Below are positions 17,264 to 23,881 of a stretch of DNA of 29,756 nt, piece by piece. Each line of letters begins with the position of its first letter. Position 1 is the first letter of the stretch. A program made the position numbers and the translations under genes. The notes below the pieces were generated by a model. That model was given only the letters and a program-made list of their open reading frames with translations, did no database searches and was not told the origin of the DNA. Location: the NCBI GenBank assembly GCA_002869605.1, contig PKUI01000088.1, positions 1-29,756 on the forward strand, in the 5' to 3' direction. This DNA is from Desulfuromonas sp. (GTDB lineage: Bacteria > Desulfobacterota > Desulfuromonadia > Desulfuromonadales > SZUA-401).

Positions 17264-17267
17264 AATC

Positions 17268-17324
17268 CAGGGGATGCGCCCCCTGACGACGCCGTACTCT
17301 TTTATCGCGTCATAAAAGAGTACG
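17268..17324 (-). repeat. Two-hairpin repeat, copy 4
   Basis: In minus orientation the first hairpin is CGTACTCTTTTAT (17324-17312), 6-base loop, ATAAAAGAGTACG (17305-17293). Spacer GCGTCGT follows, then a second hairpin, CAGGGG (17285-17280), 6-base loop, CCCCTG (17273-17268). The unit begins directly after the maeB terminator and is preceded by CCTTTACTG, matching the lead-in of the other copies. Confidence 0.85.
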
Positions 17325-17629
17325 CAGTAAAGGACGCCCGACCTCCTTGCCCACCAAACAGTGGCGGGTTCCCTCCGCAACAACGTCTCACACCGGGCCT
17401 TCGCCATTCGCTTACGCTCAAATCTTCGGCCTGTTTCGGCGTGAAACGTCGCTGCTCCGGCGACGTCACACGGGAAAGGGAAGATCCTTTGACTGTTTCA
17501 CGGTCTTTGGGGCCCCGCGCGTAGTGACGGAGTTCGGGGCGCCCGTCGGTTTTCGTGTGAAGAAGTTGCTCAAATGTCCTGCAAACTTTCCCATCTGTTT
17601 CCGTGCCTTCCGTCAACGCTGATAAGCAC
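17325..17629. other. Repeat-derived gap between repeat copy 4 and the thrC promoter
   Basis: No credible gene lies here. The segment includes small hairpins (GTTTC/GAAAC and CGTCGCTG/CGGCGACG between about 17432 and 17466) and, at 17524-17539, the exact 16 bases GTGACGGAGTTCGGGG that precede repeat copy 1 at the left window edge, here without a hairpin after them. Open frames through this region have Arg/Pro/Ser-rich translations typical of non-coding GC-rich repeat sequence. I read it as a degraded or partial repeat unit. Confidence 0.55.
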
Positions 17630-17658
17630 TTGGCGCACCGAAACGATTCTGCTATCCT
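17630..17658 (+). promoter_or_regulatory. Promoter of thrC
   Basis: TTGGCG (17630-17635) and TATCCT (17653-17658) are separated by 17 bases, putting the start near 17665 and leaving a leader of about 25 bases before the AAGGAG ribosome site (17676-17681). Confidence 0.6.
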
Positions 17659-17689
17659 GCGCACCGCAACCAACCAAGGAGTTACACTC

Positions 17690-19072
17690 ATGCGCTATAA
17701 AAGTACCCGCGGTCAGGTCTCGGGCGTCACGTTCAAGCAGGCAGTAATGATGGGGCTCGCCGACGACGGCGGTCTGCTGCTGCCGGAAGAGCTGCCAAGC
17801 TTCAGCTCCGCTGAACTCGAGCGTTTCCGCGCGCTCTCCTACCCAGAGCTCGCCTACGAGATCATCTCCCACTTCGCTACCGACATTCCGGCCGATGACC
17901 TTAAACAACTGATCGAGCGCAGCTACGCGACCTTTACCAACCCTGCGGTAACCCCGGTTGTCCAGCATGACGGACTCAACGTCCTTGAACTGTTCCATGG
18001 TCCGACCCTGGCCTTCAAAGATGTCGCTCTGCAGCTGCTCGGCAACCTGTTCGAGTACCTGCTCGCCGAAAGCGGGCAGAAGATGAACATCATCGGTGCA
18101 ACCAGCGGCGACACCGGCAGCGCTGCGATCTACGGCGTACGGGGCAAACAGAACATCAACATCTTCATCCTGCATCCACACGGCCGCGTGTCGCCGATTC
18201 AGGAACTGCAGATGACCACCGTTACCGACCCGAACGTGTTCAACCTGGCGATCGAGGGGACCTTCGACGACGGTCAGCGGATCGTCAAGGAGATCTTCGC
18301 CGACGTCGACTTCAAAAGCCGTTATGCCCTTGGCGCGGTCAACTCGATCAACTGGGCGCGGGTCATGGCGCAGATCGTCTACTACTTCTATGCCTGGGGA
18401 CAGGTTGCCAAGGGCAATCAGAAGGTCTGTTTCTCGGTGCCGACCGGTAACTTCGGCGACATCTTCGCCGGCTACCTTGCCAAGCGCATGGGGCTACCGA
18501 TCGAGAAACTGATCCTGGCGACGAATCGTAACAATATCCTGGCGCGCTTCATCAACGACGGCGACTACTCCCTCGACGAGGTGGTGCAGACCTGGTCCCC
18601 CTCGATGGATATCCAGGTAGCGAGTAACTTCGAGCGCTACCTCTACTACCTACTCGACGAGAAGAGCACTGCAGTCACGGCCGCACTCGATACCTTTACA
18701 CGCGAAAAGCGCCTCGGCTTCAACACCAACCAGATCGAGCAGATCCGCAACGATTTCCTCGCCCTGTCCGTCGACAACAACGAGACCCTCGAGACGATCC
18801 GAACCTTTCATCAGGCGACCGGATACACCCTCGATCCGCACACCGCGGTCGGCGTCAAGGCGGGACAACGGCTCTGCCCTGCCGAAACCCCGTTAATCTG
18901 CCTGGCGACGGCCCACCCGGCCAAGTTCGACGAGGCGGTAATCAAGGCTATTGGAAATCCGCCGACCCGTCCGGCGAGCCTCGACGGGATCGAGTCGCGG
19001 GAAAAACGGGTCGAGGTGATCGCAGCCGACACCGAGGCCATTAAAAGTTATCTGGCACAACGCGCATTCTAG
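17690..19072 (+). CDS. thrC: Threonine synthase
   Basis: PLP enzyme of 460 residues that converts O-phospho-L-homoserine to threonine, the last step of threonine synthesis. The start chosen is the ATG at 17690, with AAGGAG eight bases upstream; an in-frame extension to 17603 would cross the promoter. The N-terminal YKSTRG and DDGGLLLPE are family hallmarks. The PLP lysine is Lys110 in FHGPTLAFKDVALQ, and the phosphate-binding motif GATSGDTGSAA follows at about 136-146. VPTGNFGD (about 250) completes the cofactor site. Length and motifs fit the fungal and gammaproteobacterial-like long class of ThrC. It is transcribed alone, and other threonine genes are outside the window. Confidence 0.95.
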   Translation: MRYKSTRGQVSGVTFKQAVMMGLADDGGLLLPEELPSFSSAELERFRALSYPELAYEIISHFATDIPADDLKQLIERSYATFTNPAVTPVVQHDGLNVLELFHGPTLAFKDVALQLLGNLFEYLLAESGQKMNIIGATSGDTGSAAIYGVRGKQNINIFILHPHGRVSPIQELQMTTVTDPNVFNLAIEGTFDDGQRIVKEIFADVDFKSRYALGAVNSINWARVMAQIVYYFYAWGQVAKGNQKVCFSVPTGNFGDIFAGYLAKRMGLPIEKLILATNRNNILARFINDGDYSLDEVVQTWSPSMDIQVASNFERYLYYLLDEKSTAVTAALDTFTREKRLGFNTNQIEQIRNDFLALSVDNNETLETIRTFHQATGYTLDPHTAVGVKAGQRLCPAETPLICLATAHPAKFDEAVIKAIGNPPTRPASLDGIESREKRVEVIAADTEAIKSYLAQRAF

Positions 19073-19074
19073 AC

Positions 19075-19109
19075 ACAAGAAGCCCCGGGTATCCCTCGGG
19101 GCTTCTTGT
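19075..19109. terminator. Bidirectional terminator between thrC and the zinc-ribbon operon
   Basis: ACAAGAAGCCCCG (19075-19087) pairs perfectly with CGGGGCTTCTTGT (19097-19109) across a 9-base loop, three bases after the thrC stop and seven before the convergent gene's stop. ATTTAAT follows on the plus strand. T content is low on the minus side, so thrC is the main client. Confidence 0.8.
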
Positions 19110-19116
19110 ATTTAAT

Positions 19117-19440
19117 CTATTCAATCGTCTGCCTTATCTCCCCGCAATACGGGCAGTAGCACCACTGACCATGCTGCTCCCTGCCGCAGCCGGGGCATTC
19201 AGTCGAGGTGCGCCTACGGCGAGCTTTTCGACGCATCGGGAGCAGGACGCCATTGGCGACGAGGATCATCAGCAAAAACCCCCAGGCCGGCCAGGGGATG
19301 TTCCACAGGTCCGCGTAGCAGCACTTACCACAACTGAGACGCCAGCCGTTATAGACCATCACAGCACAGACGGCGGCGAGCCACACCCCCCAGATCATAA
19401 AACGTGGGGTCACTGCAAAACGTTTACCTGACCCGTACAT
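19117..19440 (-). CDS. Small membrane protein with C-terminal zinc ribbon
   Basis: A 107-residue protein of no assigned function. Two hydrophobic segments (about residues 14-32 and 51-69) flank a short loop with CGKCC. A very basic stretch (MRRKARRRR) follows, then a C-terminal zinc ribbon, CPGC...CPYC (about 84-101), which should lie in the cytoplasm. The ATG at 19440 is preferred, with GGGA nine bases upstream; a GTG at 19455 is an alternative. It overlaps the preceding zinc-ribbon gene by 17 bases and is the last gene of the HMA-DUF2318-ABC operon. A regulatory or assembly role for the transporter is only an inference. Confidence 0.72.
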   Translation of the reverse strand: MYGSGKRFAVTPRFMIWGVWLAAVCAVMVYNGWRLSCGKCCYADLWNIPWPAWGFLLMILVANGVLLPMRRKARRRRTSTECPGCGREQHGQWCYCPYCGEIRQTIE

Positions 19441-19678
19441 CGAAATTCGTCCCACACAGCGTGCAGTAGTCGCCCCAGCGGACAGATTGTTGGCCGCACT
19501 CAGAACAGGTTCGACGCAACAGAGTGCTGCAGTGCGGACAGATCAACCAGTCGTTAATGACCTCCCGACTGCAGGTCAGGCAGCTACCGTGCGGTTCCGC
19601 CCTCCCCTCCTCCCCGGCGGAGGCTTCGAGGATGGCGTGAACCGTAAACGCGAGACCAAGCATCAAGAGCAAATACAT
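19424..19678 (-). CDS. Membrane-anchored double zinc-ribbon protein
   Basis: An 84-residue protein. A hydrophobic N-terminus (MYLLLMLGLAFTVHAIL) is followed by four CxxC pairs in a row, CLTC, CPHC, CSEC and CTLC (about residues 33-76), the pattern of two tandem zinc ribbons. The start is fixed by GAGGAAATT directly before the ATG at 19678, 7 bases after the ABC ATPase stop; longer in-frame versions run into the ATPase gene. No enzymatic motif is visible. It could bind zinc structurally or bind the metal handled by the operon. It is not a recognised part of the DUF2318-ABC systems I know. Confidence 0.75.
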   Translation of the reverse strand: MYLLLMLGLAFTVHAILEASAGEEGRAEPHGSCLTCSREVINDWLICPHCSTLLRRTCSECGQQSVRWGDYCTLCGTNFDVRVR

Positions 19679-19685
19679 AATTTCC

Positions 19686-20390
19686 TCACATCGCGAGTTC
19701 TTGCGGTGCGTGTGCCTGAAGATCTTCGTGAAGTGACCCATCATGCAAAACCAGAGTACGATCAAACCAGCGTTGACAGGAGGTATCGTGCGTGACCATC
19801 ACGATGCTCTGCCCATCGCTGTGCAGTTCGGCAAGCAGGTCCATAACCTGGCGGCTGTTCGTCGAGTCGAGACTCCCGGTCGGTTCGTCCGCCAGCAACA
19901 AGGGGGGGCGGTTAACCAGGGCACGCGCGATGGCGACACGCTCCTGTTCCCCACCTGAGAGCTGCTGCGGAAGATGCAGCATCCGCCCGTGCAGGCCGAC
20001 TCTCTCGAGCATGGAAGTGGCCCTGTGCCTTTTCTCACGCGAAGAGAGCCGCGATACCGCCAGAGGGAGCATGACGTTTTCCAGCGCTGATAAATAGGGA
20101 ATCAGGTTATGTGACTGAAAAATAAAACCGAGGTATTCCCGACGAAAATCGGCAAGCTTCTCTGAGCCCAGAGCGTAAACATCGATGCCGTCGATCCGTA
20201 CGCTGCCGGAACTCGGTCGGCACAATCCACCAAGGACGCTGAGCAAGGTACTCTTGCCACTACCGGAGGACCCCATGATTCCAACGAAACCATGCTCCTC
20301 GAGAGAGGCACTGAACCGGTTCAAGGCGGCGACACAGTCGGCACCGTTGAGGTAGTGCTTACTGACTTCCGAGAGTTGTATGAGTTCCAT
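19686..20390 (-). CDS. MacB/LolD-type ABC transporter ATPase
   Basis: A 234-residue cytoplasmic ATPase that would drive the FtsX-like permease encoded immediately upstream (10-base gap). Motifs are Walker [10 protein letters not shown] (40-48), the Q-loop glutamine in FQSHNL (Gln92), signature LSGGE (144-148), Walker B LLLADEP (164-170), the D-loop TGSLDS and the switch His201. The start is the ATG at 20390 with AAGGA upstream; the in-frame extension to 20468 would overlap the permease gene. In the related Campylobacter and E. coli loci the ATPase works with the DUF2318 protein in iron import, but the substrate here is not shown. Confidence 0.9.
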   Translation of the reverse strand: MELIQLSEVSKHYLNGADCVAALNRFSASLEEHGFVGIMGSSGSGKSTLLSVLGGLCRPSSGSVRIDGIDVYALGSEKLADFRREYLGFIFQSHNLIPYLSALENVMLPLAVSRLSSREKRHRATSMLERVGLHGRMLHLPQQLSGGEQERVAIARALVNRPPLLLADEPTGSLDSTNSRQVMDLLAELHSDGQSIVMVTHDTSCQRWFDRTLVLHDGSLHEDLQAHAPQELAM

Positions 20391-20400
20391 GTGATTCCTT

Positions 20401-21558
20401 TTACAGCGCGCGTAGCGCTTCGCTCGGCTCCAGACGGCTAGCACGCAGCGCCGGCTGCAGCGCCGCAATCAAACCGACCAGGATCGCGGCGACCAGGGAG
20501 ATAACCGGCAGCAGCGGGTCCCAGTGCCAGGTGATGGCCTCGTTGGAGAGTAACGGCAGGGTGACCAGGGTCGCGGCGATTCCGAACAGGTAGCCGAGCA
20601 GACCAGCCACGGCGCTGACGACAGCCGCCTCGAGCAGTACCAGGCGCAGCACATGATTGCGCCGATAACCGATGGCACGAAACACCCCGATTTCGCGGGT
20701 TCGTTCGTTGATCGAACCCATCATGGTGACAAACACCAGCAGTGCACCGATGACGATCACCGTGACCGCCACGCCCCAGGCGAAGAGCCTGAACTGTTCT
20801 AGGGCATGCATGCGCGTCTTGACCACCTGTTGCACGGCCTGGACATCGACCCCGGGCAACACGGAGAGCAGCTGGAGAACCATATCGTCGACCGGACAGT
20901 CATGACACAGCGCGGCAATTTCAACCATGCTGACGACTCCTTGCTTACCGAGCAACTTTTGCGCACTGGCGAGCGGAACAATCAGCAGTTGGTCGTCCTG
21001 AGAGCCGGTCTCCTTCAGCAGCCCGACGACCGTAAACTCCGTCCCCGAGACAGCAACATGCTGGCCAGGGTGAAGATTGAACCGTTTTGCGACCTTGCTT
21101 CCGGCGAGAAGTTGTAGAGGTTCACTCGGCGCCGAGCCGTCGATTGACCACCAGCGCTTAAGACGAAATTCGACCTGGGGATCGACCCCCATCATCATCA
21201 CCCGCTCACCGGTCACCTCGACGGCCCCGAGCACCTTCGGCGCAACTGCAGCAATGTTACGGTGGTTCGGAATCGTCGCAATTCGGGACAGACTCTCCGC
21301 GGGGATCTCCTGTTCGACCAGGTTGACACCGCCGAGCTGAATCCCTCCGTAACTGAGGTTGAGCTGTTCTTTATGGGGCGTCACGATGATGTTGGCACCG
21401 AAACTTTCGAGTTCATGCTGGGCACGTACGCTCAGAGCATCGGTCAGAGACAGCAACGTAACGACCGTCGCCACGCCAATCAGCAGCCCGACAAGCAAGA
21501 AAATGGCGCGCCCCTTGCGGCGCCTGAGATTCTGGATCACGATATGTTCGAGACGCAT
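20401..21558 (-). CDS. MacB/FtsX-like ABC transporter permease
   Basis: A 385-residue inner-membrane protein with the four-helix MacB topology. The first helix (about 18-38) is followed by a large periplasmic domain (about 39-258), then three helices (about 262-281, 308-330 and 349-370). GSINERTREIGVFRAIGYRR (281-300) is the conserved cytoplasmic coupling segment. The C-terminal PALRASRLEPSEALRAL is typical. A CHDC pair (Cys218 and Cys221) in the periplasmic domain is notable for possible metal or redox chemistry. GAGG lies before the ATG, eight bases after the DUF2318 gene. Only one permease gene is present, where the related Fet/p19 loci have two. Confidence 0.88.
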   Translation of the reverse strand: MRLEHIVIQNLRRRKGRAIFLLVGLLIGVATVVTLLSLTDALSVRAQHELESFGANIIVTPHKEQLNLSYGGIQLGGVNLVEQEIPAESLSRIATIPNHRNIAAVAPKVLGAVEVTGERVMMMGVDPQVEFRLKRWWSIDGSAPSEPLQLLAGSKVAKRFNLHPGQHVAVSGTEFTVVGLLKETGSQDDQLLIVPLASAQKLLGKQGVVSMVEIAALCHDCPVDDMVLQLLSVLPGVDVQAVQQVVKTRMHALEQFRLFAWGVAVTVIVIGALLVFVTMMGSINERTREIGVFRAIGYRRNHVLRLVLLEAAVVSAVAGLLGYLFGIAATLVTLPLLSNEAITWHWDPLLPVISLVAAILVGLIAALQPALRASRLEPSEALRAL

Positions 21559-21566
21559 GGCGGTCC

Positions 21567-22085
21567 TCAGTTCACCCGGCCGGCGAAGTACCCGGCGCCC
21601 CGTTTAATGTCGCTGGCAGCAATCACCACTTGGTCGGCACGCTGTTGGCGCTCAAGCGGCGCCGGGTTGCAGCCCCCCTTGAGGACATTGATCTTGTCGG
21701 TCGGAAAGCGCTGCCCGCAGTTGACACAGACCATTTCATTGCCCTCCTGACGGTACCCCTTGAGCTCGCGGTAGCAGACATCGCAACTGTCGAAGGCGGC
21801 GCGAATCACGCCATCACGACTCTGGACAACAAAAAAATCAATTGGACCACTCTCGTCCTCGAAGCGGTAGAAACGGGCCTGCCCATCGGCAAAATCACCG
21901 GTGGCGAGCAGGATACGGCCATCGCGGTCCGCGCTGACAAGCCGATGCCCCCCGTCTCCCGGTGAGACAAACAGCCACGCCGCGCCACCAGCGACCACGA
22001 GCGCCACCATGACCAAGGGCAACAACTTGCTGGACTTCGATCTTGTTTTTGTAAACTGCTCACGCTTTTCCTGACGTTCAGACAT
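21567..22085 (-). CDS. DUF2318 membrane-anchored Cys-rich protein
   Basis: A 172-residue protein with a basic N-terminus, one membrane segment (about 21-40) and a periplasmic domain. The C-terminal part matches the DUF2318 pattern: FDSCDVCY, KGYRQEG, MVCVNCGQRFP and a later single Cys, giving Cys101, Cys104, Cys120, Cys123 and Cys139. DUF2318 proteins are found with MacB-like ABC genes in the Campylobacter p19 and E. coli Fet iron systems, where they are thought to handle iron in the periplasm. The start is the ATG at 22085 with AGGAGAATCTGT before it. The gene lies 28 bases after the HMA/SurA-like gene and 8 before the permease gene. Confidence 0.85.
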   Translation of the reverse strand: MSERQEKREQFTKTRSKSSKLLPLVMVALVVAGGAAWLFVSPGDGGHRLVSADRDGRILLATGDFADGQARFYRFEDESGPIDFFVVQSRDGVIRAAFDSCDVCYRELKGYRQEGNEMVCVNCGQRFPTDKINVLKGGCNPAPLERQQRADQVVIAASDIKRGAGYFAGRVN

Positions 22086-22113
22086 ACAGATTCTCCTGTC
22101 GTTATAAACTTTG

Positions 22114-22968
22114 TTAGCCGCAGCAACTGCCACCACAACCCGAGCCAGCAGTCGACAACGCCTTGATTTCTGGATCGAAGATCACCACATCCGTGGACTT
22201 CTGCAGTTCAGCGAACCATTGATTAAGACGCTGCTGACGTTGCTGAGGGTTGACGATCCCCGCATAGACATTGTTCTCGAGGTTGCGCTGGATGATCATG
22301 TCGTCACGCAGCTGGTCATGTAGCGCCTGTCGATCCGGATAGCGTGTGACGAGCATCTCTTCGAAATGAGGATGCTGCTTATAGATCTCTTCAAGACGCC
22401 GCTCGACTTCACCGTTCTGAACCGTGACACCGTTCTCTTGCGCAGCGTAGAGCATCAATTCACGCTGCACCAGCTCGTCCCAGAGTACACGTTTCAATGC
22501 CATATTTTGCTCATCCGGGGCAGCGTGAGCGCGCTGCTCTACCAAGGCCATGAATGTTGTACGGTCGACCAATCGATCACCGATACGTGCCAGGTACTGC
22601 TGCCCGAGATGCGCCTGATCCTCTTGCAGGGCTCCCCACTCCTGTGGGGATAGCTCTGTGCGCAGTTTTGCCGGGTAACCGGCGACACTGATCGCCTTAG
22701 CGATCCCATCACTGTCTATCTGCTGCGGGTCAAAGACTACCTGCCCGCGATTGCTGGTCAGGTTGATCTCGACCGATCCTACCCCGGCCACCTGAGCCAA
22801 GGCCTCCTTGATGTTATTGACACAAGAACCGCAGGAGAGTTTGTCGATGCGATATTCGGCCATGGCCGCCTTGCCGCGCGGGATCGTGTCCTCCTTCAAC
22901 GTCCACATGCCTATGCCTGAGGCGCTCATGACCAGCAGGGCAAGGATAACCAGAGTGCTTTTTTTCAT
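22114..22968 (-). CDS. HMA domain fused to a SurA-N-like domain, Cys-rich tail
   Basis: A 284-residue, probably membrane-anchored periplasmic protein. A hydrophobic N-terminus (about 4-24) is followed by a heavy-metal-associated domain (about 37-103) with the metal motif LSCGSC (Cys46, Cys49) and the expected fold pattern (IKEALAQVAGVGSVEINL...GQVVFD...ISVAGYPA). Residues about 115-260 are helical and resemble the N-terminal chaperone region of SurA/PpiD-type proteins (ALKRVLWDELVQRELMLYAAQENG); no PPIase domain follows. The protein ends GSGCGGSCCG with Cys278, Cys282 and Cys283. The ATG at 22968 has GGAGG upstream; an in-frame extension to 23148 is rejected. It heads the DUF2318-ABC operon. 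A metal-binding chaperone role is an inference. Confidence 0.8.
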   Translation of the reverse strand: MKKSTLVILALLVMSASGIGMWTLKEDTIPRGKAAMAEYRIDKLSCGSCVNNIKEALAQVAGVGSVEINLTSNRGQVVFDPQQIDSDGIAKAISVAGYPAKLRTELSPQEWGALQEDQAHLGQQYLARIGDRLVDRTTFMALVEQRAHAAPDEQNMALKRVLWDELVQRELMLYAAQENGVTVQNGEVERRLEEIYKQHPHFEEMLVTRYPDRQALHDQLRDDMIIQRNLENNVYAGIVNPQQRQQRLNQWFAELQKSTDVVIFDPEIKALSTAGSGCGGSCCG

Positions 22969-23078
22969 TCGTGTTCCCTCCGAAGTCTTTGTTGATTCTT
23001 TCGGTAAAGAAACACAGAGTATGCCAACTCCGGCAAGAAATAAAACGTGTGTGAATACAGGCAATTGGAATAACAGAC

Positions 23079-23142
23079 GGCAGGATACGCATAATTCAGG
23101 AAATGTCGATGCAGGATATTTGACAACTTCATGCAGGATATT
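23079..23142. promoter_or_regulatory. Three GCAGGATA direct repeats upstream of the HMA operon
   Basis: GCAGGATA occurs at 23080-23087, 23111-23118 and 23133-23140, and the last two are extended to ATGCAGGATATT. Start spacings of 31 and 22 bases are close to three and two helical turns, so the sites would face the same side of the DNA. They lie 111-174 bases upstream of the ATG at 22968, after the terminator of the previous operon. A further GCAGGATA is on the other strand at 23866-23873. I could not assign a clear promoter in 22969-23223. Confidence 0.45.
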
Positions 23143-23223
23143 CTGCAACTACGGATATAACGACAGCCTGATTTCGTGGATCGTACAATCATCAATGAAC
23201 GGCTGGGTAGTGCAGCGGCGACC

Positions 23224-23269
23224 AGAAACGACAGAAGCCCCGGATTTCTCCGAGGCTTCTGTCGTTTCT
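23224..23269 (-). terminator. Terminator of the cus operon
   Basis: AGAAACGACAGAAGCC (23224-23239) pairs perfectly with GGCTTCTGTCGTTTCT (23254-23269); after one mismatch three more pairs form above it, leaving a 6-base loop. It lies 14 bases after the stop of the His/Met-rich gene. The symmetric long stem could work in both directions, and it separates the cus operon from the HMA operon. Confidence 0.8.
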
Positions 23270-23283
23270 GAGTGTAAAAAACT

Positions 23284-23838
23284 CTACTTGACTGCGTACT
23301 CAGCTGCGAACTTACGCGTCTTGCCGTCGGCCAGCTTGGTCGCGATATCAAAGTGGTACTCGCCGGCGTCCTTGAGGGTAACGTCGACACCGAAGTGGCC
23401 CTGCATCCCCATCAGTTTCGTTGCTTTACCCACCTTACCGGAGGGGTCGGTGATTTTCACCGCGACCACCCCTTCGCCGAGGTTCTCACCACTTTTGGCA
23501 TCAGTCAGTGCGATCATGAAGTGATGGGTGACGTCCATGCCCATCTCGGCCATCTTCGCGGCGACGTCCTTCATGTGAATGTTGGCCTTGACGCCATCGA
23601 CCTCCTGCATGCCGAGCATGATCATGCCACCCTTCATCTTCATGCTGTCATGCCCCATGTCGTGGTCCTTCTTCATGTCGCCGTGATCCATGGCGTGGTC
23701 TTCATGTGACATGGCAACCTTGCCGTGGTCGTGCTCAGCGCCTTCTACAACGTGCCCGGGGTGACAATCGGCCCAGACCGCCAACGGTGCAAGAGTAACT
23801 GCCAGCAATGCTACGAGGATCAGACTCTGTTTTTTCAT
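23284..23838 (-). CDS. His/Met-rich periplasmic metal-binding protein
   Basis: A 184-residue secreted protein encoded directly after cusA (43-base gap). A signal peptide (about 1-23, MKKQSLILVALLAV...VWA) is followed by a segment (25-77) dense in metal ligands: nine His and six Met between residues 25 and 69, and three more Met up to 77. The C-terminal part (about 78-184) looks like a beta-sandwich with VTHHFMIALTD, VAVKITDPSGK and AGEYHFDIATKLADG, reminiscent of YtkA/CopC-like folds. There is no CusF-like gene nearby, so this may be the periplasmic copper chaperone of the pump. GGGAG lies before the ATG. Family assignment is uncertain. Confidence 0.78.
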   Translation of the reverse strand: MKKQSLILVALLAVTLAPLAVWADCHPGHVVEGAEHDHGKVAMSHEDHAMDHGDMKKDHDMGHDSMKMKGGMIMLGMQEVDGVKANIHMKDVAAKMAEMGMDVTHHFMIALTDAKSGENLGEGVVAVKITDPSGKVGKATKLMGMQGHFGVDVTLKDAGEYHFDIATKLADGKTRKFAAEYAVK

Positions 23839-23860
23839 GATTCAATTCTCCCTTTAGTTT

Positions 23861-23875
23861 CGGCATATCCTGCCG
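23861..23875. promoter_or_regulatory. 15-base inverted repeat between cusA and the His/Met-rich gene
   Basis: CGGCA TATCC TGCCG is a 5-bp perfect inverted repeat with a 5-base spacer. Its minus strand contains the GCAGGATA motif seen three times upstream of the HMA operon. It could be an operator or a small mRNA hairpin within the cus transcript. Confidence 0.35.
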
Positions 23876-23881
23876 TGTTAG

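Noticed and set aside
17302..17691. Minus-strand open frame of 129 codons between maeB and thrC
   Set aside because: It crosses the thrC promoter and repeat copy 4, and its Arg/Cys/Pro-rich translation looks repeat-derived.
22969..23148. 60-residue N-terminal extension of the HMA/SurA-like protein
   Set aside because: The ATG at 22968 has a strong GGAGG site and begins a normal signal-anchor. The extension would cover the GCAGGATA sites.
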